NCBI RefSeq assembly: GCF_002807015.1
Contig: NZ_NIPO01000001.1
Location: 182,961-246,960 of the forward strand
Direction: 5' to 3'
Length of the DNA: 64,000 nucleotides
Origin: Avrilella dinanensis
Lineage (GTDB): Bacteria > Bacteroidota > Bacteroidia > Flavobacteriales > Flavobacteriaceae
Shown here: in pieces, positions 1 through 8,461 of the stretch
Position numbering within the stretch: the stretch's first letter is position 1
How the letters are laid out: each line of letters opens with the position of its first letter
Notes under the pieces: model-generated
Databases searched by the model: none
Told to the model about the DNA's origin: nothing
The model's input: only the letters and a program-made list of their open reading frames with translations
Program-made: the position numbers and the translations under genes

Positions 1-1549
1 TATTCCATGTCACCCCCGCTGCGACTGTCGCTGCTACATTTTTGATATAATCGTAATAGCTTTCGGTTTTACCCAAAAGACTTAATAAACTTTCCTGGAA
101 TTGTTTCGTGCTAAACAATGGTCTGATAGTAGGTTGAGTTATCGAATAGCTTCCGCTTTTGATAGCAACATCTCCCCAAGACTCAAGATAATGAGGTACA
201 GCAGCAGCAATTGTAGTCGCCAAAGCTGTTTCATCTTCACGTTGTGTATAAGTAACTGAAAGTTTAACTTTTTTCAGACCTTCTTCAAATAATTTAGCAT
301 CAGCAAAAGTATAAAGCGGATTAACACCGTTCATAATCAATGTATGCACATTTCCGGCATTCATATCTTTCACTAATTGTGCTACTTCGGCAGTATTTCC
401 CTGACGAACATATTTTGGTCGTTGCGGAACAAAAACTTCAGATGCCAATGCATTGTTGATAGCAAAAACCAACAACTGAGCATCTACATCATCTAATCCC
501 GAAACCAATACTCCGCGAGAACCGGCAGATTTCAATTGCTGTGCAGCTTTAACCACCTCTGCATCGGCAGAAGTAGATGACACAGAAACGCCCGAACCGG
601 TAATCAGATTATACAATTTAACTAAAGCTAATTTTTGTTCGGCAACCGTCATCGGCACACGTCTGTCGGCATTAGCTCCGGTCAAAGACATGTTTGCCTC
701 AAACTGAATATGCTTAGACATTTTTCCGTTTTTAGGAATACGTCCTTTAGCATAATTACCTTCATAACCTCCTCCGTTCCAGTCTCCGATAAAATCAGCC
801 CCTACAGAAACAATTACATCTGCTTTGTCAAAATCATAATCAGGCAATGCACGTTGTCCGTAAGCCTGCTCGTAAGCATCTAACGCTGCGTCATGAGACA
901 CTGCATCGTAAACTACTTGTTTTGCAGTCGGATAAGCCTGCTTAAATTCCTCTATAAGCTTGTCTGTAGAAGGCGAAGCCATAGAATTAGTTAATAAAAC
1001 AATTTGCTTGCCTGTGTTTTTTGCTTCTTCCAGACTTGACTGGATTCTGCTTTCCACCTCAGACCAAGAACTTGCTTTCCCTTCTATTTTCGGTTGTTTT
1101 AGCCTTAAACTATCATATAAAGACAAAACTGAGGCATGGACACGAGCATTAGCTCCTGTACTCGCTCCTTCCATATTATTGTTTAAAACAGAAATAGGAC
1201 GACCTTCTCTGGTTTTGATTAATATGTTTGTGAAATCAAATCCGTCTGCGATAGTGGTCGCATAGTAATCAGCGATTCCGGGAATAATTTCCTCCGGCTG
1301 AAAAACATAAGGAATTGCTTTTCGCACAGGTCCATCACAGGCAGCCAATGAAGCTGCCGCGGTGGTAAACCCAACATATTTCAAAAAATCTCTTCGGGTT
1401 GTTGAAGATGAGCTTAACGACTCCTTATCCGACAAGAACTCATCTGTAGGAATTTCTTGAACAAACTCGTTGCTTCTTAAATTCTCAACAATCGAACTGT
1501 TCTCGTTCAGCTCCTCAACACTTTTCCAGTATTTTTTGTTTGATGCCAT
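1..1549 (-). CDS. actB: Alternative complex III subunit B (molybdopterin oxidoreductase/Fe-S type), partial
   Basis: This gene reads leftwards and leaves the window, so only about the first 516 residues are present. The start is the ATG at 1547-1549. Residues 50-71 form a twin-arginine signal (TTRRDFLKYVGF) running into a hydrophobic stretch that ends in LAAC, with Cys71 a possible lipidation site. The following residues match the MopB-like half of ActB from quinol-oxidising alternative complex III, which in known members lacks the molybdenum cofactor and is followed by a ferredoxin-like part (not visible here). It lies 34 bases after actA on the same strand, the usual actAB order, so the two are very probably cotranscribed. 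The complex would oxidise menaquinol at the membrane and pass electrons to cytochrome c or an oxidase. The family call is firm; the C-terminal half cannot be checked. Confidence 0.87.
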   Translation of the reverse strand, partial: MASNKKYWKSVEELNENSSIVENLRSNEFVQEIPTDEFLSDKESLSSSSTTRRDFLKYVGFTTAAASLAACDGPVRKAIPYVFQPEEIIPGIADYYATTIADGFDFTNILIKTREGRPISVLNNNMEGASTGANARVHASVLSLYDSLRLKQPKIEGKASSWSEVESRIQSSLEEAKNTGKQIVLLTNSMASPSTDKLIEEFKQAYPTAKQVVYDAVSHDAALDAYEQAYGQRALPDYDFDKADVIVSVGADFIGDWNGGGYEGNYAKGRIPKNGKMSKHIQFEANMSLTGANADRRVPMTVAEQKLALVKLYNLITGSGVSVSSTSADAEVVKAAQQLKSAGSRGVLVSGLDDVDAQLLVFAINNALASEVFVPQRPKYVRQGNTAEVAQLVKDMNAGNVHTLIMNGVNPLYTFADAKLFEEGLKKVKLSVTYTQREDETALATTIAAAVPHYLESWGDVAIKSGSYSITQPTIRPLFSTKQFQESLLSLLGKTESYYDYIKNVAATVAAGVTWN

Positions 1550-1583
1550 TGTATATAGATAAATTAGCTTCTTTAATAATTAA

Positions 1584-2852
1584 TTAATAGTGACATTTAG
1601 CACACTCTAATCCTCCTAACTGACCAATTGTCAATTTCTCCACACCATACTTTTTAGCCAGCTCTTCGTGAATTTCTTTGTAGTATTCATTACTCAAATC
1701 TACTTCAGTTTCACGGTGACATTCCACACACCAACCCATTGTCAATGGAGAATGTTGTCTCATCACTTCCATTTCTTCTACCGGACCGTGACATGTCTGA
1801 CACTCTAATCCCGCAACTGAAACGTGCTGAGAGTGGTTAAAGTAAACAAAGTCTGGTAAATTATGGATTCTAACCCATTTTACAGGTTTTTCTTCTCCAG
1901 TATATGATTGTGTAGCCGGATCCCAACCTACTGCGTCATAAATCTTCTGGATTTCAGCAGTGTAAAACTCCTTACTGTAATCAACATAAGTCGAATCTGC
2001 ACTACCGGTAAATTCATTAATATTTTTATGACAGTTCATACAAATACTCACTGAAGGAATACCTGAGGTTTTTGAAGTTCTCGCCGATGAGTGACAGTAT
2101 TTACAATCTATACCATTTTCTCCGGCATGAATTTTATGCGAGAAGTGAATTGGTTGAATTGGTTCATAGCCTTGGTCAACCCCTATCTGCATCATATATC
2201 CGAATGCGAAATACGACCCAAGTAAAAACATCACTACTACAGACATAAATACTGCAAACTGATTTTTAGCAAAAGATTTCCAAATCGGCATTGATTTTTC
2301 AGTCTCTACATCAAACCCGTTGTTTTCAGCGATTTTGGTCAATACTTTTCTTACATATACCAATAACACAATCAAAACCACCAACACCAAAGCCAAAGCT
2401 CCGAATATCAACAGATTTAACGATGAGTTATCAGCAGAACCTGAAGAACTCCCTCCATCGGGTGACGCCGCAGGTGGCGCCGCTTTTTCTTCAGAAGTAT
2501 ATGCCAAGATATTGTCAATATCTTCATCGGAAAGATTCGGGAACGCATTCATCGGAACTTTGTTCCAATCGTTAAACAACTTAACCGCTTCCGCATCGCC
2601 TGATTTAATCAACTCAGCACTGTTTTTAATCCATTTATGCAACCATTCCGTAGAATGACGGCCTGTTACGTGACGTAACGCTGGCCCGGTCATATCTCTG
2701 TCCAACTTGTGACAAGCCGCACATTGTGAATTAAACAATTGCTTACCTTTAGCTACATCTTGTGCCAAAGCATGTGTTGAGAAGCATAGTAAAAATGCAA
2801 AACACATGAAAAGAATCTTCGAAATCGAGTTATAATTACTCCTTTTTTTCAT
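1584..2852 (-). CDS. actA: Alternative complex III subunit A, multiheme cytochrome c with fused monoheme domain
   Basis: A 422-residue exported protein. A signal peptide (to about residue 30) precedes a monoheme cytochrome c domain with CAACH and a later Met-containing segment. A Gly/Ser-rich linker leads to one membrane helix (about 145-170), then a second helix (about 200-220), then a pentaheme part with CKYCH, CMNCH, CQTCH, CVECH and CAKCH. That makes six CXXCH sites. ActA of alternative complex III is the pentaheme electron-transfer subunit; the N-terminal monoheme domain resembles the separate ActE-type cytochrome of other lineages, so this looks like the fused form seen in Bacteroidota (from memory of the family). 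It should reside in the periplasm anchored in the inner membrane. actB follows 34 bases downstream. Maturation would need a cytochrome c assembly system, not in this window. Confidence 0.9.
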   Translation of the reverse strand: MKKRSNYNSISKILFMCFAFLLCFSTHALAQDVAKGKQLFNSQCAACHKLDRDMTGPALRHVTGRHSTEWLHKWIKNSAELIKSGDAEAVKLFNDWNKVPMNAFPNLSDEDIDNILAYTSEEKAAPPAASPDGGSSSGSADNSSLNLLIFGALALVLVVLIVLLVYVRKVLTKIAENNGFDVETEKSMPIWKSFAKNQFAVFMSVVVMFLLGSYFAFGYMMQIGVDQGYEPIQPIHFSHKIHAGENGIDCKYCHSSARTSKTSGIPSVSICMNCHKNINEFTGSADSTYVDYSKEFYTAEIQKIYDAVGWDPATQSYTGEEKPVKWVRIHNLPDFVYFNHSQHVSVAGLECQTCHGPVEEMEVMRQHSPLTMGWCVECHRETEVDLSNEYYKEIHEELAKKYGVEKLTIGQLGGLECAKCHY

Positions 2853-3040
2853 AGTTAAAAATTTATCAACTAAATTTTCTATCAGTCATGCGGGTCTATA
2901 AATAACCGACCCTGCAATTCCATTAAAACTCCGACAAAAATACAACATAAGAATCACTCAAAAAACCTCTGTCAACCATAAAAACACAATTTATATTTAT
3001 TCTAAATAATTCAAAAACGTTTCATTTTGCTGAATTTTAT

Positions 3041-3048
3041 TACTTTTG
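3041..3048 (+). promoter_or_regulatory. -7 promoter box (TACTTTTG) of the SPOR gene
   Basis: TACTTTTG matches the Bacteroidota -7 consensus TAnnTTTG. It ends 18 bases before the ATG at 3067, giving a short leader, and rules out the nominal TTG start at 3046 that lies inside the box. Confidence 0.6.
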
Positions 3049-3066
3049 TATCAAATCACATTCATT

Positions 3067-3456
3067 ATGAATATTTTAAGAAGACAGAATATTTTTTTAA
3101 CAATCGGCTTTTTTCTTTTTGTTTCGAATTTTACTCAGGCACAGGAAAAGAAATTTAGATTAATTCAAGATAATCGGTTTGAAGAGTTGTTAGAGCATAA
3201 AATGAGCATTAACAACACTTTTTCGGTATATAAGAATTATTCTGTTCAGATATTTTACGGGGAAAGAAAAGAGGCAGAGGAAAATTATAAACGGTTTAAA
3301 GACCTGTATCCGAAAACAGATGCGACAATTATTTATTCTGCTCCTAACTATAAGGTAATCGTCGGGAATTTTAAATATCGTATCCAGGCAGAAAAATTTC
3401 TTAAAGAAACCAAAGATGCTTTTCCGAAATCGTTTGTCGTTCGACTGAAAGGATAA
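3067..3456 (+). CDS. Secreted SPOR-domain protein
   Basis: A 129-residue protein with a signal peptide (hydrophobic residues 8-26, ending TQAQ) and a C-terminal SPOR fold: a YSVQIFYGERKEAEENYKRF strand-helix unit, then a second repeat YKVIVGNFKYRIQAEKFLKE. SPOR domains bind denuded glycan strands of peptidoglycan, so the protein probably acts in the periplasm at septal or turnover sites. The start at 3067 was chosen because the upstream in-frame TTG overlaps a -7 promoter box and the ATG begins a proper signal sequence. It is divergent from actA and convergent with the beta-barrel gene at 3524, so it is probably monocistronic. Confidence 0.85.
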   Translation: MNILRRQNIFLTIGFFLFVSNFTQAQEKKFRLIQDNRFEELLEHKMSINNTFSVYKNYSVQIFYGERKEAEENYKRFKDLYPKTDATIIYSAPNYKVIVGNFKYRIQAEKFLKETKDAFPKSFVVRLKG

Positions 3457-3523
3457 TTCACTGTGACATAGAATAGAAATCAAGGAATAGTGCACAACAG
3501 CAAAATATTGTGCTGAAATTTTA

Positions 3524-4171
3524 TTATTTAGTCGGTCCTATGATTTTAAAACCCAAAAGCCACGTAAAACCATTAAAATCCTGAGGGCTGGTAAAATCTC
3601 CGCCGCCAACCGCAAGCTGATAACCGGCATTGGCGGTAAAGTGCAGAGCAAGGTCTTCTTCTTTCGACAAATCAAACAGCTTGTAGCTCATTCCAATATT
3701 CGGGTAAGCAGCGAAATAAGCATCTCTGTTCAATTTATCATACACTTTACTTTGAGTGCTTACGTAATAATATCCGTTATAATATTCGGAATCCACCCAT
3801 TCGTAATTTTCCCGGTCGCGAAGAGTCGCTACTATAATTCCCATATCCAGGTTGGCGTCAATATGTAATTTTGATGTTTGTAACAACCCGAATCGGTTCG
3901 ACCAGTTCATCGAAAAATAATAGAAATATGTACGTCGTGCGTCTAAACCAAAAGCATGCCCGTACTTTTGACGGGTATAGGCCAAATTACCACCGGTTGC
4001 CCAGCGGTCGGTCACATAATAATGACTCTCGAGCATTAAAGCCGGTAACCTGTCCGACTGAAACGGCACACTTTTGAATGACAATCCGATAGACAAATAG
4101 TCCTGGGTGGACTGTGCAAAGCTGACCGTTGAAAATAATATCCCGATTAATACTAAGAGCTTCTTTACCAT
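3524..4171 (-). CDS. Outer-membrane beta-barrel-like protein of unknown function
   Basis: With the start at 4171 the product is 215 residues and opens with a clean signal peptide (MVKKLLVLIGILFSTVSFAQ). A further 22 in-frame codons upstream lack signal features and are unlikely to be translated. The mature part alternates aromatic and polar residues (WATGGNLAYTRQKYG, YFYYFSMNWSNRFGLL, HIDANLDMGIIVATL) and ends with strand-like segments finishing in FKIIGPTK, a pattern typical of small outer-membrane barrels. No named family was recognised. It is the only gene on its strand here and converges with the SPOR gene. Confidence 0.65.
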   Translation of the reverse strand: MVKKLLVLIGILFSTVSFAQSTQDYLSIGLSFKSVPFQSDRLPALMLESHYYVTDRWATGGNLAYTRQKYGHAFGLDARRTYFYYFSMNWSNRFGLLQTSKLHIDANLDMGIIVATLRDRENYEWVDSEYYNGYYYVSTQSKVYDKLNRDAYFAAYPNIGMSYKLFDLSKEEDLALHFTANAGYQLAVGGGDFTSPQDFNGFTWLLGFKIIGPTK

Positions 4172-4430
4172 GGTAAGTATTTTTTTTACCCTACCACAAA
4201 AAACAGACCAAAATAATAGCTGTATAAAACAATCCAAATTCTTATTTCAAATCACTCCGTGTATTTTTGGCCTCTTATGACTCAAATAAAAATATTTTTC
4301 ATGTTATTAAATTTGGTTTTACGGTATAAAGGTAATGATTGAAAGTCGAAGTTTTTTATAACTAAAATCATAAAAAATGTACTACCTTTTTTACAGATAG
4401 CACAATAAACATTTTTTTATAGAATCGTTT

Positions 4431-4622
4431 TTAGATTTCTCTTTTGAAGGTATAGAAATAACCATAAGGAGTTCCGCCCATATCCCGACTTTCTACTGAA
4501 ACTAATTCCCAACCTTGACTTCCCATTTTGTTTAGTTCCTTATCAATATCAGCAATGTCAAACTTTGGATTCCAAGTTCCTTTTAGTTTGATTTCTACCG
4601 TTTTATATTCAAATCTTTTCAT
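4431..4622 (-). CDS. Small DUF4177-like protein
   Basis: A 63-residue protein with the layout of DUF4177: MKRFEYKTVEI strand, a helix IDKELNKMGSQGWELVSV, and a closing strand YGYFYTFKREI. The GWELV motif followed by a final K-R-containing strand is the hallmark of the family, whose function is unknown. No signal peptide, so it should be cytoplasmic. It lies downstream of and in the same direction as the small membrane-protein gene at 4672, 49 bases away, and may be cotranscribed with it. Confidence 0.75.
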   Translation of the reverse strand: MKRFEYKTVEIKLKGTWNPKFDIADIDKELNKMGSQGWELVSVESRDMGGTPYGYFYTFKREI

Positions 4623-4671
4623 ATTTTTTTGGTTTAAAGTTTTTTTTAGTTTAAAGTTGTTATCGCTACAA

Positions 4672-5130
4672 TCAAAATTTCAGGTATTCAATATCAAAAA
4701 GTCTAAAATAGAAATCTTTTGACTCTTTTTTCTCAAACTTGTAAACAGTCCGACTTATCAATAAAAAAACAGTAATAAAGACTATATAAATTCCTCCTAT
4801 AAAAATCAATTTATTTATGTTGAAATCATTAAAAATTAAACATCCAAAAACTAAAGAAATTAGAGATAAAGCAAATACATAAAGTAATCTCCCAAATATA
4901 TTTAACTTATCTGAAACCTTTATTAGTTCATTGTTTACATTAAACTCAAATATAAAAACAGGGTAAAAACAGCCTATCATGAAATTTCTATTCCAAACAC
5001 TTATTTTATTCTTTTCTACATCTGCACAAATTATTCCCAATGCTTCAAAAGAAGTTAAAAAATGCCTCCACAAAGAGTCTTTTCTTCGTTTTTGAATTTT
5101 TGATAATATGTCTTTCTTTAAAATTTTCAA
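4672..5130 (-). CDS. Hypothetical membrane protein, two helices
   Basis: A 152-residue protein of no recognised family. The N-terminal half is basic and mixed. Two hydrophobic segments follow, roughly residues 82-100 (GRLLYVFALSLISLVFGCL) and 110-128 (FIGGIYIVFITVFLLISRT), so it probably has a cytoplasmic head and a hairpin in the inner membrane. It starts 10 bases after the leuS stop on the same strand and could be read through from leuS. Composition is more AT-rich than leuS, which fits a poorly conserved accessory gene. Confidence 0.6.
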   Translation of the reverse strand: MKILKKDILSKIQKRRKDSLWRHFLTSFEALGIICADVEKNKISVWNRNFMIGCFYPVFIFEFNVNNELIKVSDKLNIFGRLLYVFALSLISLVFGCLIFNDFNINKLIFIGGIYIVFITVFLLISRTVYKFEKKESKDFYFRLFDIEYLKF

Positions 5131-5140
5131 TAGAATTCAA

Positions 5141-8100
5141 TTATCCTACCAAATTAATAATTTTCCCCGGAACAATAATTACTTTTTTCGGCTCACGTCC
5201 TTGTAATTGCTCTTGCGTTCTGTTGTCTGCCAAAATGATTTTTTCAATTTCCTCAACCGATAAATCCAAGGGAAGATTGATGGTAAAACGCATTTTTCCA
5301 TTGAACGAAACAGGATATTCTTTAGAACTTTCTACCAAATATTTCTCTTCAAATTTCGGGAACGGTACTTTCGATATTGAACCTTCATGTCCTAACGAGC
5401 TCCATAATTCTTCTGCAATATGTGGTGCATAAGGCGAAATCAAAACAGCCAAAGGCTCTAAAATCGCTCTGTGATGACATTTTTGTTGTGACAATTCATT
5501 CACACAAATCATAAACTGCGAAACTGAAGTATTAAACGAGAAGTTCTCAATATCTTCTGTTGCTTTTTTGATGGTTTTGTGTAGGGATTTGTACATTTCT
5601 TTGGTCGGCTCTTCGTCTGTGATGTTCAAACCATTATCATCAAAATATAACCTCCATAGTTTTTTCAGGAAACCGAAAACTCCTGTAATTCCTGCTGTAT
5701 TCCAAGGTTTTGCCTGTTCCAACGGACCTAAAAACATCTCGTACAAACGCAATGTATCTGCTCCGTATTCCTCACAAATATCATCAGGATTTACGACATT
5801 GTATTTCGATTTGGACATTTTTTCGACTTCACGTCCTACAATGTATTTTCTGTTTTCGTCTAAAATAAACTCTGCATCTTTATAATCCTGATATAACGGG
5901 TGTGCTTTGAATTTGTCAATATCCAATTCGTTGGTTACATCATTGATAACTGATAAATCTACGTGGATTGGGTGTACAACCGTATTTCCAATTTGATTTT
6001 TAGAAATCAATGTTTTAGAATCTTCCGTTCTATAAACAAAAGCACTATTCCCCAAAATCATTCCCTGATTGATTAGTTTTTGGAATGGCTCTTCGGTTGG
6101 AACAAGTCCTCTGTCTTTTAAAAATTTATTCCAAAAACGAGAATACAACAAATGTCCTGTTGCGTGTTCGCTACCTCCGATATATAAATCGACATTCTGC
6201 CAATAGTTGATAGCCTCCTCACTTGCAAATTCACTTTCGTTTTGAGCGTCCATATAACGCAACCAATACCAAGAACTTCCTGCCCAACCGGGCATTGTGT
6301 TCAATTCCAACGGAAAAATATCCTCCCCTAACCCCTCCGAAGGAGGGGAACAAACGCTATTCGTTTTTGTGTTCCAATACCATTCTTTTGCATTTCCGAG
6401 TGGTGGTTGTCCGTCTTCAGTTGGAAGATATTTTTCTACTTCGGGCAGTCGAATTGGCAAATATTTTTCATCAATCATTTGAGGCATTCCATTCACATAA
6501 TAAACAGGAAACGGTTCTCCCCAATATCTCTGTCTTGAAAAAACCGCATCACGTAAACGATAGTTTACTTTGGCTTTTCCTGCTCCTATTTTCTCTAATT
6601 CTTCGATGATTTTTGCTGTTCCTGCTTTATAATCCAATCCGTTCAGAAAGTCGGAGTTTATAAATTCAAAACCTCCTTTTTCCGTAAAAGCCTGCTCAGA
6701 AATATCTTGGTTAAAGATGTTTTTTATTTCGATTCCGAAATGTTTGGCAAACGCATAATCACGTTCATCGCCGCACGGAACAGCCATAACCGCTCCCGTT
6801 CCGTAACCTGCCAAAACATAATCACCTATCCAAATCGGAATCGGCTCTTTCGTAAAAGGGTGCTCTGCATAAGCTCCCGTAAATACTCCCGAAATGGTTT
6901 TTACATCTGCCATACGTTCCCTTTCCGAACGCTTTGCAGTTGCCTCAATATAAGCCTCAACTGCTTGTTTTTGTTCGGGGGTTGTAATGCTTTTCACTAA
7001 TTCGTGTTCGGGGGCTAACGTCATAAACGAAACTCCGAAAATGGTGTCGGGACGGGTTGTGAAAACCCTCACCCCCAACCCCTCTCCAAAGGAGAGGGGG
7101 GCAGGGATAGCCTTTAATTCTGATTTTATCTTTTGAAGAACGCTTTGTAAGTTGTTGGAAACTTCTTCGTTTGTAAAGCGAATAACTTTAAAACCTCTTT
7201 TGTTTAGGATAATTGTTCTTTGCTCATCATACTCTTTTTGTTCAGGGGTTGAGTGATAACCTCCGTCAACTTCAACAACTATTTTTTTAGATAAACACAC
7301 AAAATCAACAATAAAATCATCTATCAAATGCTGTCTTCTGAATTTATCTCCCAAGCTATTATTTCGTAACTCCTGCCACAAAATATCTTCAGTTTCAGTA
7401 GGTTCTTTTCTCATTCTTTTTGCTTCATTGATAAGCAAATGAGAGTTATTTCCTCCTGTCATATAATTAGGAACGGTTTCAGTTCCCCCTCCTTTGGAGG
7501 GGGTTAGGGGGAGGATTTTGAACTCCACTTCTGCCCCAACCGATTTTCCAATCCAATTTCTTTGGGATTCCTTGAGGCTTTCTGTCCAATCAATGGTTTC
7601 CAAACCTTGCAGCAAGCGTTCTGCATAAGCCGAAATACGCATACTCCATTGGGTCATTTTCTTACGGATAACAGGGTGTCCTCCTCTTTCAGAAACTCCG
7701 TTTACGATTTCGTCATTGGCTAAAACCGTTCCCAAAGCAGGACACCAATTTACTTCGGTTTCAGCTAAATAAGTTAGTCTGTATTTCAGTAAAATACGTT
7801 GTTTTTCTTCGTCGGAAAAGTTTTTCCATTCATCAGCCGAAAAAATCGTAATATCATCATCACAAACTGCATTTATTCTGTGATTTCCCTCAACTTCAAA
7901 AACCTGAATCAGCTCGTCAATTGGTCGGGCTTGGTCGGTATCTTTGCAGTAATACGAATTGAACAACTGAATAAAAATCCATTGTGTCCACTTGTAATAT
8001 TCAGGTTCAGAAGTTCTTACTTCCCTGCTCCAATCAAACGAAAAACCGATTTTGTCCAACTGCTCACGATACCTCTTAATATTGGTTTCCGTAGTAATGG

Positions 8101-8389
8101 CAGGATGTTGTCCCGTCTGAATGGCATACTGCTCGGCAGGTAATCCGAAAGAATCGTAACCCTGCGGGTGCAACACATTAAAGCCTTTATGTCTTTTGTA
8201 TCTCGCTACAATATCCGAAGCAATATAACCCAAAGGGTGCCCAACGTGAAGCCCTGCCCCACTCGGATAAGGAAACATGTCCAAAACGTAAAACTTTTCT
8301 TTATCAGTATGGTTTTCTGCTTTAAAAATTTGATTATCTGCCCAATATTTTTGCCATTTCGGCTCGATTTCATTCGGATTGTATTTCAT
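5141..8389 (-). CDS. leuS: Leucyl-tRNA synthetase with an in-frame DUF559 nuclease-domain insertion
   Basis: A class I synthetase charging tRNA-Leu. HVGH lies at residues 48-51 and KMSKS at 857-861. The CP1 editing domain keeps its threonine-rich TTRPDT motif (444-449) and the [18 protein letters not shown] segment, so both catalysis and editing look intact. At 1082 residues it is about 150 longer than I would expect for this family. The extra length is residues 292-441, placed between SVGAEVEFK and [11 protein letters not shown] at the entry to CP1, and it encodes a DUF559-type domain flanked by translated palindromic repeats. A second, small foreign stretch ([11 protein letters not shown], about 679-689) sits just before [16 protein letters not shown]. 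No stop or frameshift interrupts the gene. The remainder resembles Flavobacterium LeuRS closely (from memory). Whether the insert stays in the mature protein cannot be told from sequence. Confidence 0.95.
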   Translation of the reverse strand: MKYNPNEIEPKWQKYWADNQIFKAENHTDKEKFYVLDMFPYPSGAGLHVGHPLGYIASDIVARYKRHKGFNVLHPQGYDSFGLPAEQYAIQTGQHPAITTETNIKRYREQLDKIGFSFDWSREVRTSEPEYYKWTQWIFIQLFNSYYCKDTDQARPIDELIQVFEVEGNHRINAVCDDDITIFSADEWKNFSDEEKQRILLKYRLTYLAETEVNWCPALGTVLANDEIVNGVSERGGHPVIRKKMTQWSMRISAYAERLLQGLETIDWTESLKESQRNWIGKSVGAEVEFKILPLTPSKGGGTETVPNYMTGGNNSHLLINEAKRMRKEPTETEDILWQELRNNSLGDKFRRQHLIDDFIVDFVCLSKKIVVEVDGGYHSTPEQKEYDEQRTIILNKRGFKVIRFTNEEVSNNLQSVLQKIKSELKAIPAPLSFGEGLGVRVFTTRPDTIFGVSFMTLAPEHELVKSITTPEQKQAVEAYIEATAKRSERERMADVKTISGVFTGAYAEHPFTKEPIPIWIGDYVLAGYGTGAVMAVPCGDERDYAFAKHFGIEIKNIFNQDISEQAFTEKGGFEFINSDFLNGLDYKAGTAKIIEELEKIGAGKAKVNYRLRDAVFSRQRYWGEPFPVYYVNGMPQMIDEKYLPIRLPEVEKYLPTEDGQPPLGNAKEWYWNTKTNSVCSPPSEGLGEDIFPLELNTMPGWAGSSWYWLRYMDAQNESEFASEEAINYWQNVDLYIGGSEHATGHLLYSRFWNKFLKDRGLVPTEEPFQKLINQGMILGNSAFVYRTEDSKTLISKNQIGNTVVHPIHVDLSVINDVTNELDIDKFKAHPLYQDYKDAEFILDENRKYIVGREVEKMSKSKYNVVNPDDICEEYGADTLRLYEMFLGPLEQAKPWNTAGITGVFGFLKKLWRLYFDDNGLNITDEEPTKEMYKSLHKTIKKATEDIENFSFNTSVSQFMICVNELSQQKCHHRAILEPLAVLISPYAPHIAEELWSSLGHEGSISKVPFPKFEEKYLVESSKEYPVSFNGKMRFTINLPLDLSVEEIEKIILADNRTQEQLQGREPKKVIIVPGKIINLVG
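6322..6350 (-). repeat. Palindromic GC-rich repeat A, solo copy inside leuS
   Basis: Arms CCCCTCC (6332-6338) and GGAGGGG (6342-6348) surround a 3-base loop, preceded by CCTCCCCTAA. Read on the minus strand it matches repeat C read on the plus strand almost base for base (GTTCCCC-TCCTTY-GGAGGGG-TTAGGGG-AGGAT). It is translated within LeuRS as part of [11 protein letters not shown]. Confidence 0.8.
7067..7103 (+). repeat. Palindromic GC-rich repeat B, left boundary of the cassette
   Basis: CCTCACCCCCAA followed by 9-bp arms CCCCTCTCC (7079-7087) and GGAGAGGGG (7091-7099) around loop AAA. In the leuS frame it encodes [12 protein letters not shown]. It is inverted relative to repeat C and so acts as one terminal inverted repeat. 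Confidence 0.8.
7481..7514 (-). repeat. Palindromic GC-rich repeat C, right boundary of the cassette
   Basis: 8-bp arms CCCCCTCC (7485-7492) and GGAGGGGG (7496-7503) around loop TTT, followed by TTAGGGGGAGG. Its minus-strand reading gives [12 protein letters not shown] in LeuRS. Opposite orientation to B. Confidence 0.8.
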
Positions 8390-8461
8390 TTTCTTCGTTT
8401 ATAATTTGAAAGTGGAATTTAATATTTCGTTCCCTAAATATTTAAGTGTTGTTTTGTTTTT

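Larger units (their letters stand above)
7067..7514 (-). mobile_element. Repeat-bounded cassette encoding a DUF559 (PD-(D/E)XK-like) nuclease domain, in frame in leuS
   Basis: A 448-bp segment bounded by inverted copies of a GC-rich palindrome (repeat C at 7481-7514 and repeat B at 7067-7103). Counting whole codons, 150 (7067-7516) are added to leuS. The encoded domain, LeuRS residues about 310-425, shows the DUF559 pattern: [14 protein letters not shown] helix, [18 protein letters not shown], then [12 protein letters not shown] and a [13 protein letters not shown] strand-helix. Candidate catalytic residues D362, E373 and D375 are present, as in Vsr-like nucleases. An ATG at 7460-7462 in the same frame could allow separate translation. 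No intein splicing motifs are seen. That this is mobile is inferred from the flanking inverted repeats and the precise in-frame placement. Confidence 0.75.

Noticed and set aside
960..1265. Plus-strand frame in the actB region
   Set aside because: Antisense to actB, whose minus-strand frame encodes a clear Tat signal and family sequence.
6322..7514. GC-rich hairpins in leuS as terminators
   Set aside because: They lie in the open frame of an essential gene, without T-runs, and read as protein.
7067..7516. Intein in leuS
   Set aside because: No N-terminal Cys/Ser splice residue, no block B TxxH or C-terminal HN-Cys/Ser/Thr; the flanks are translated palindromic repeats instead.
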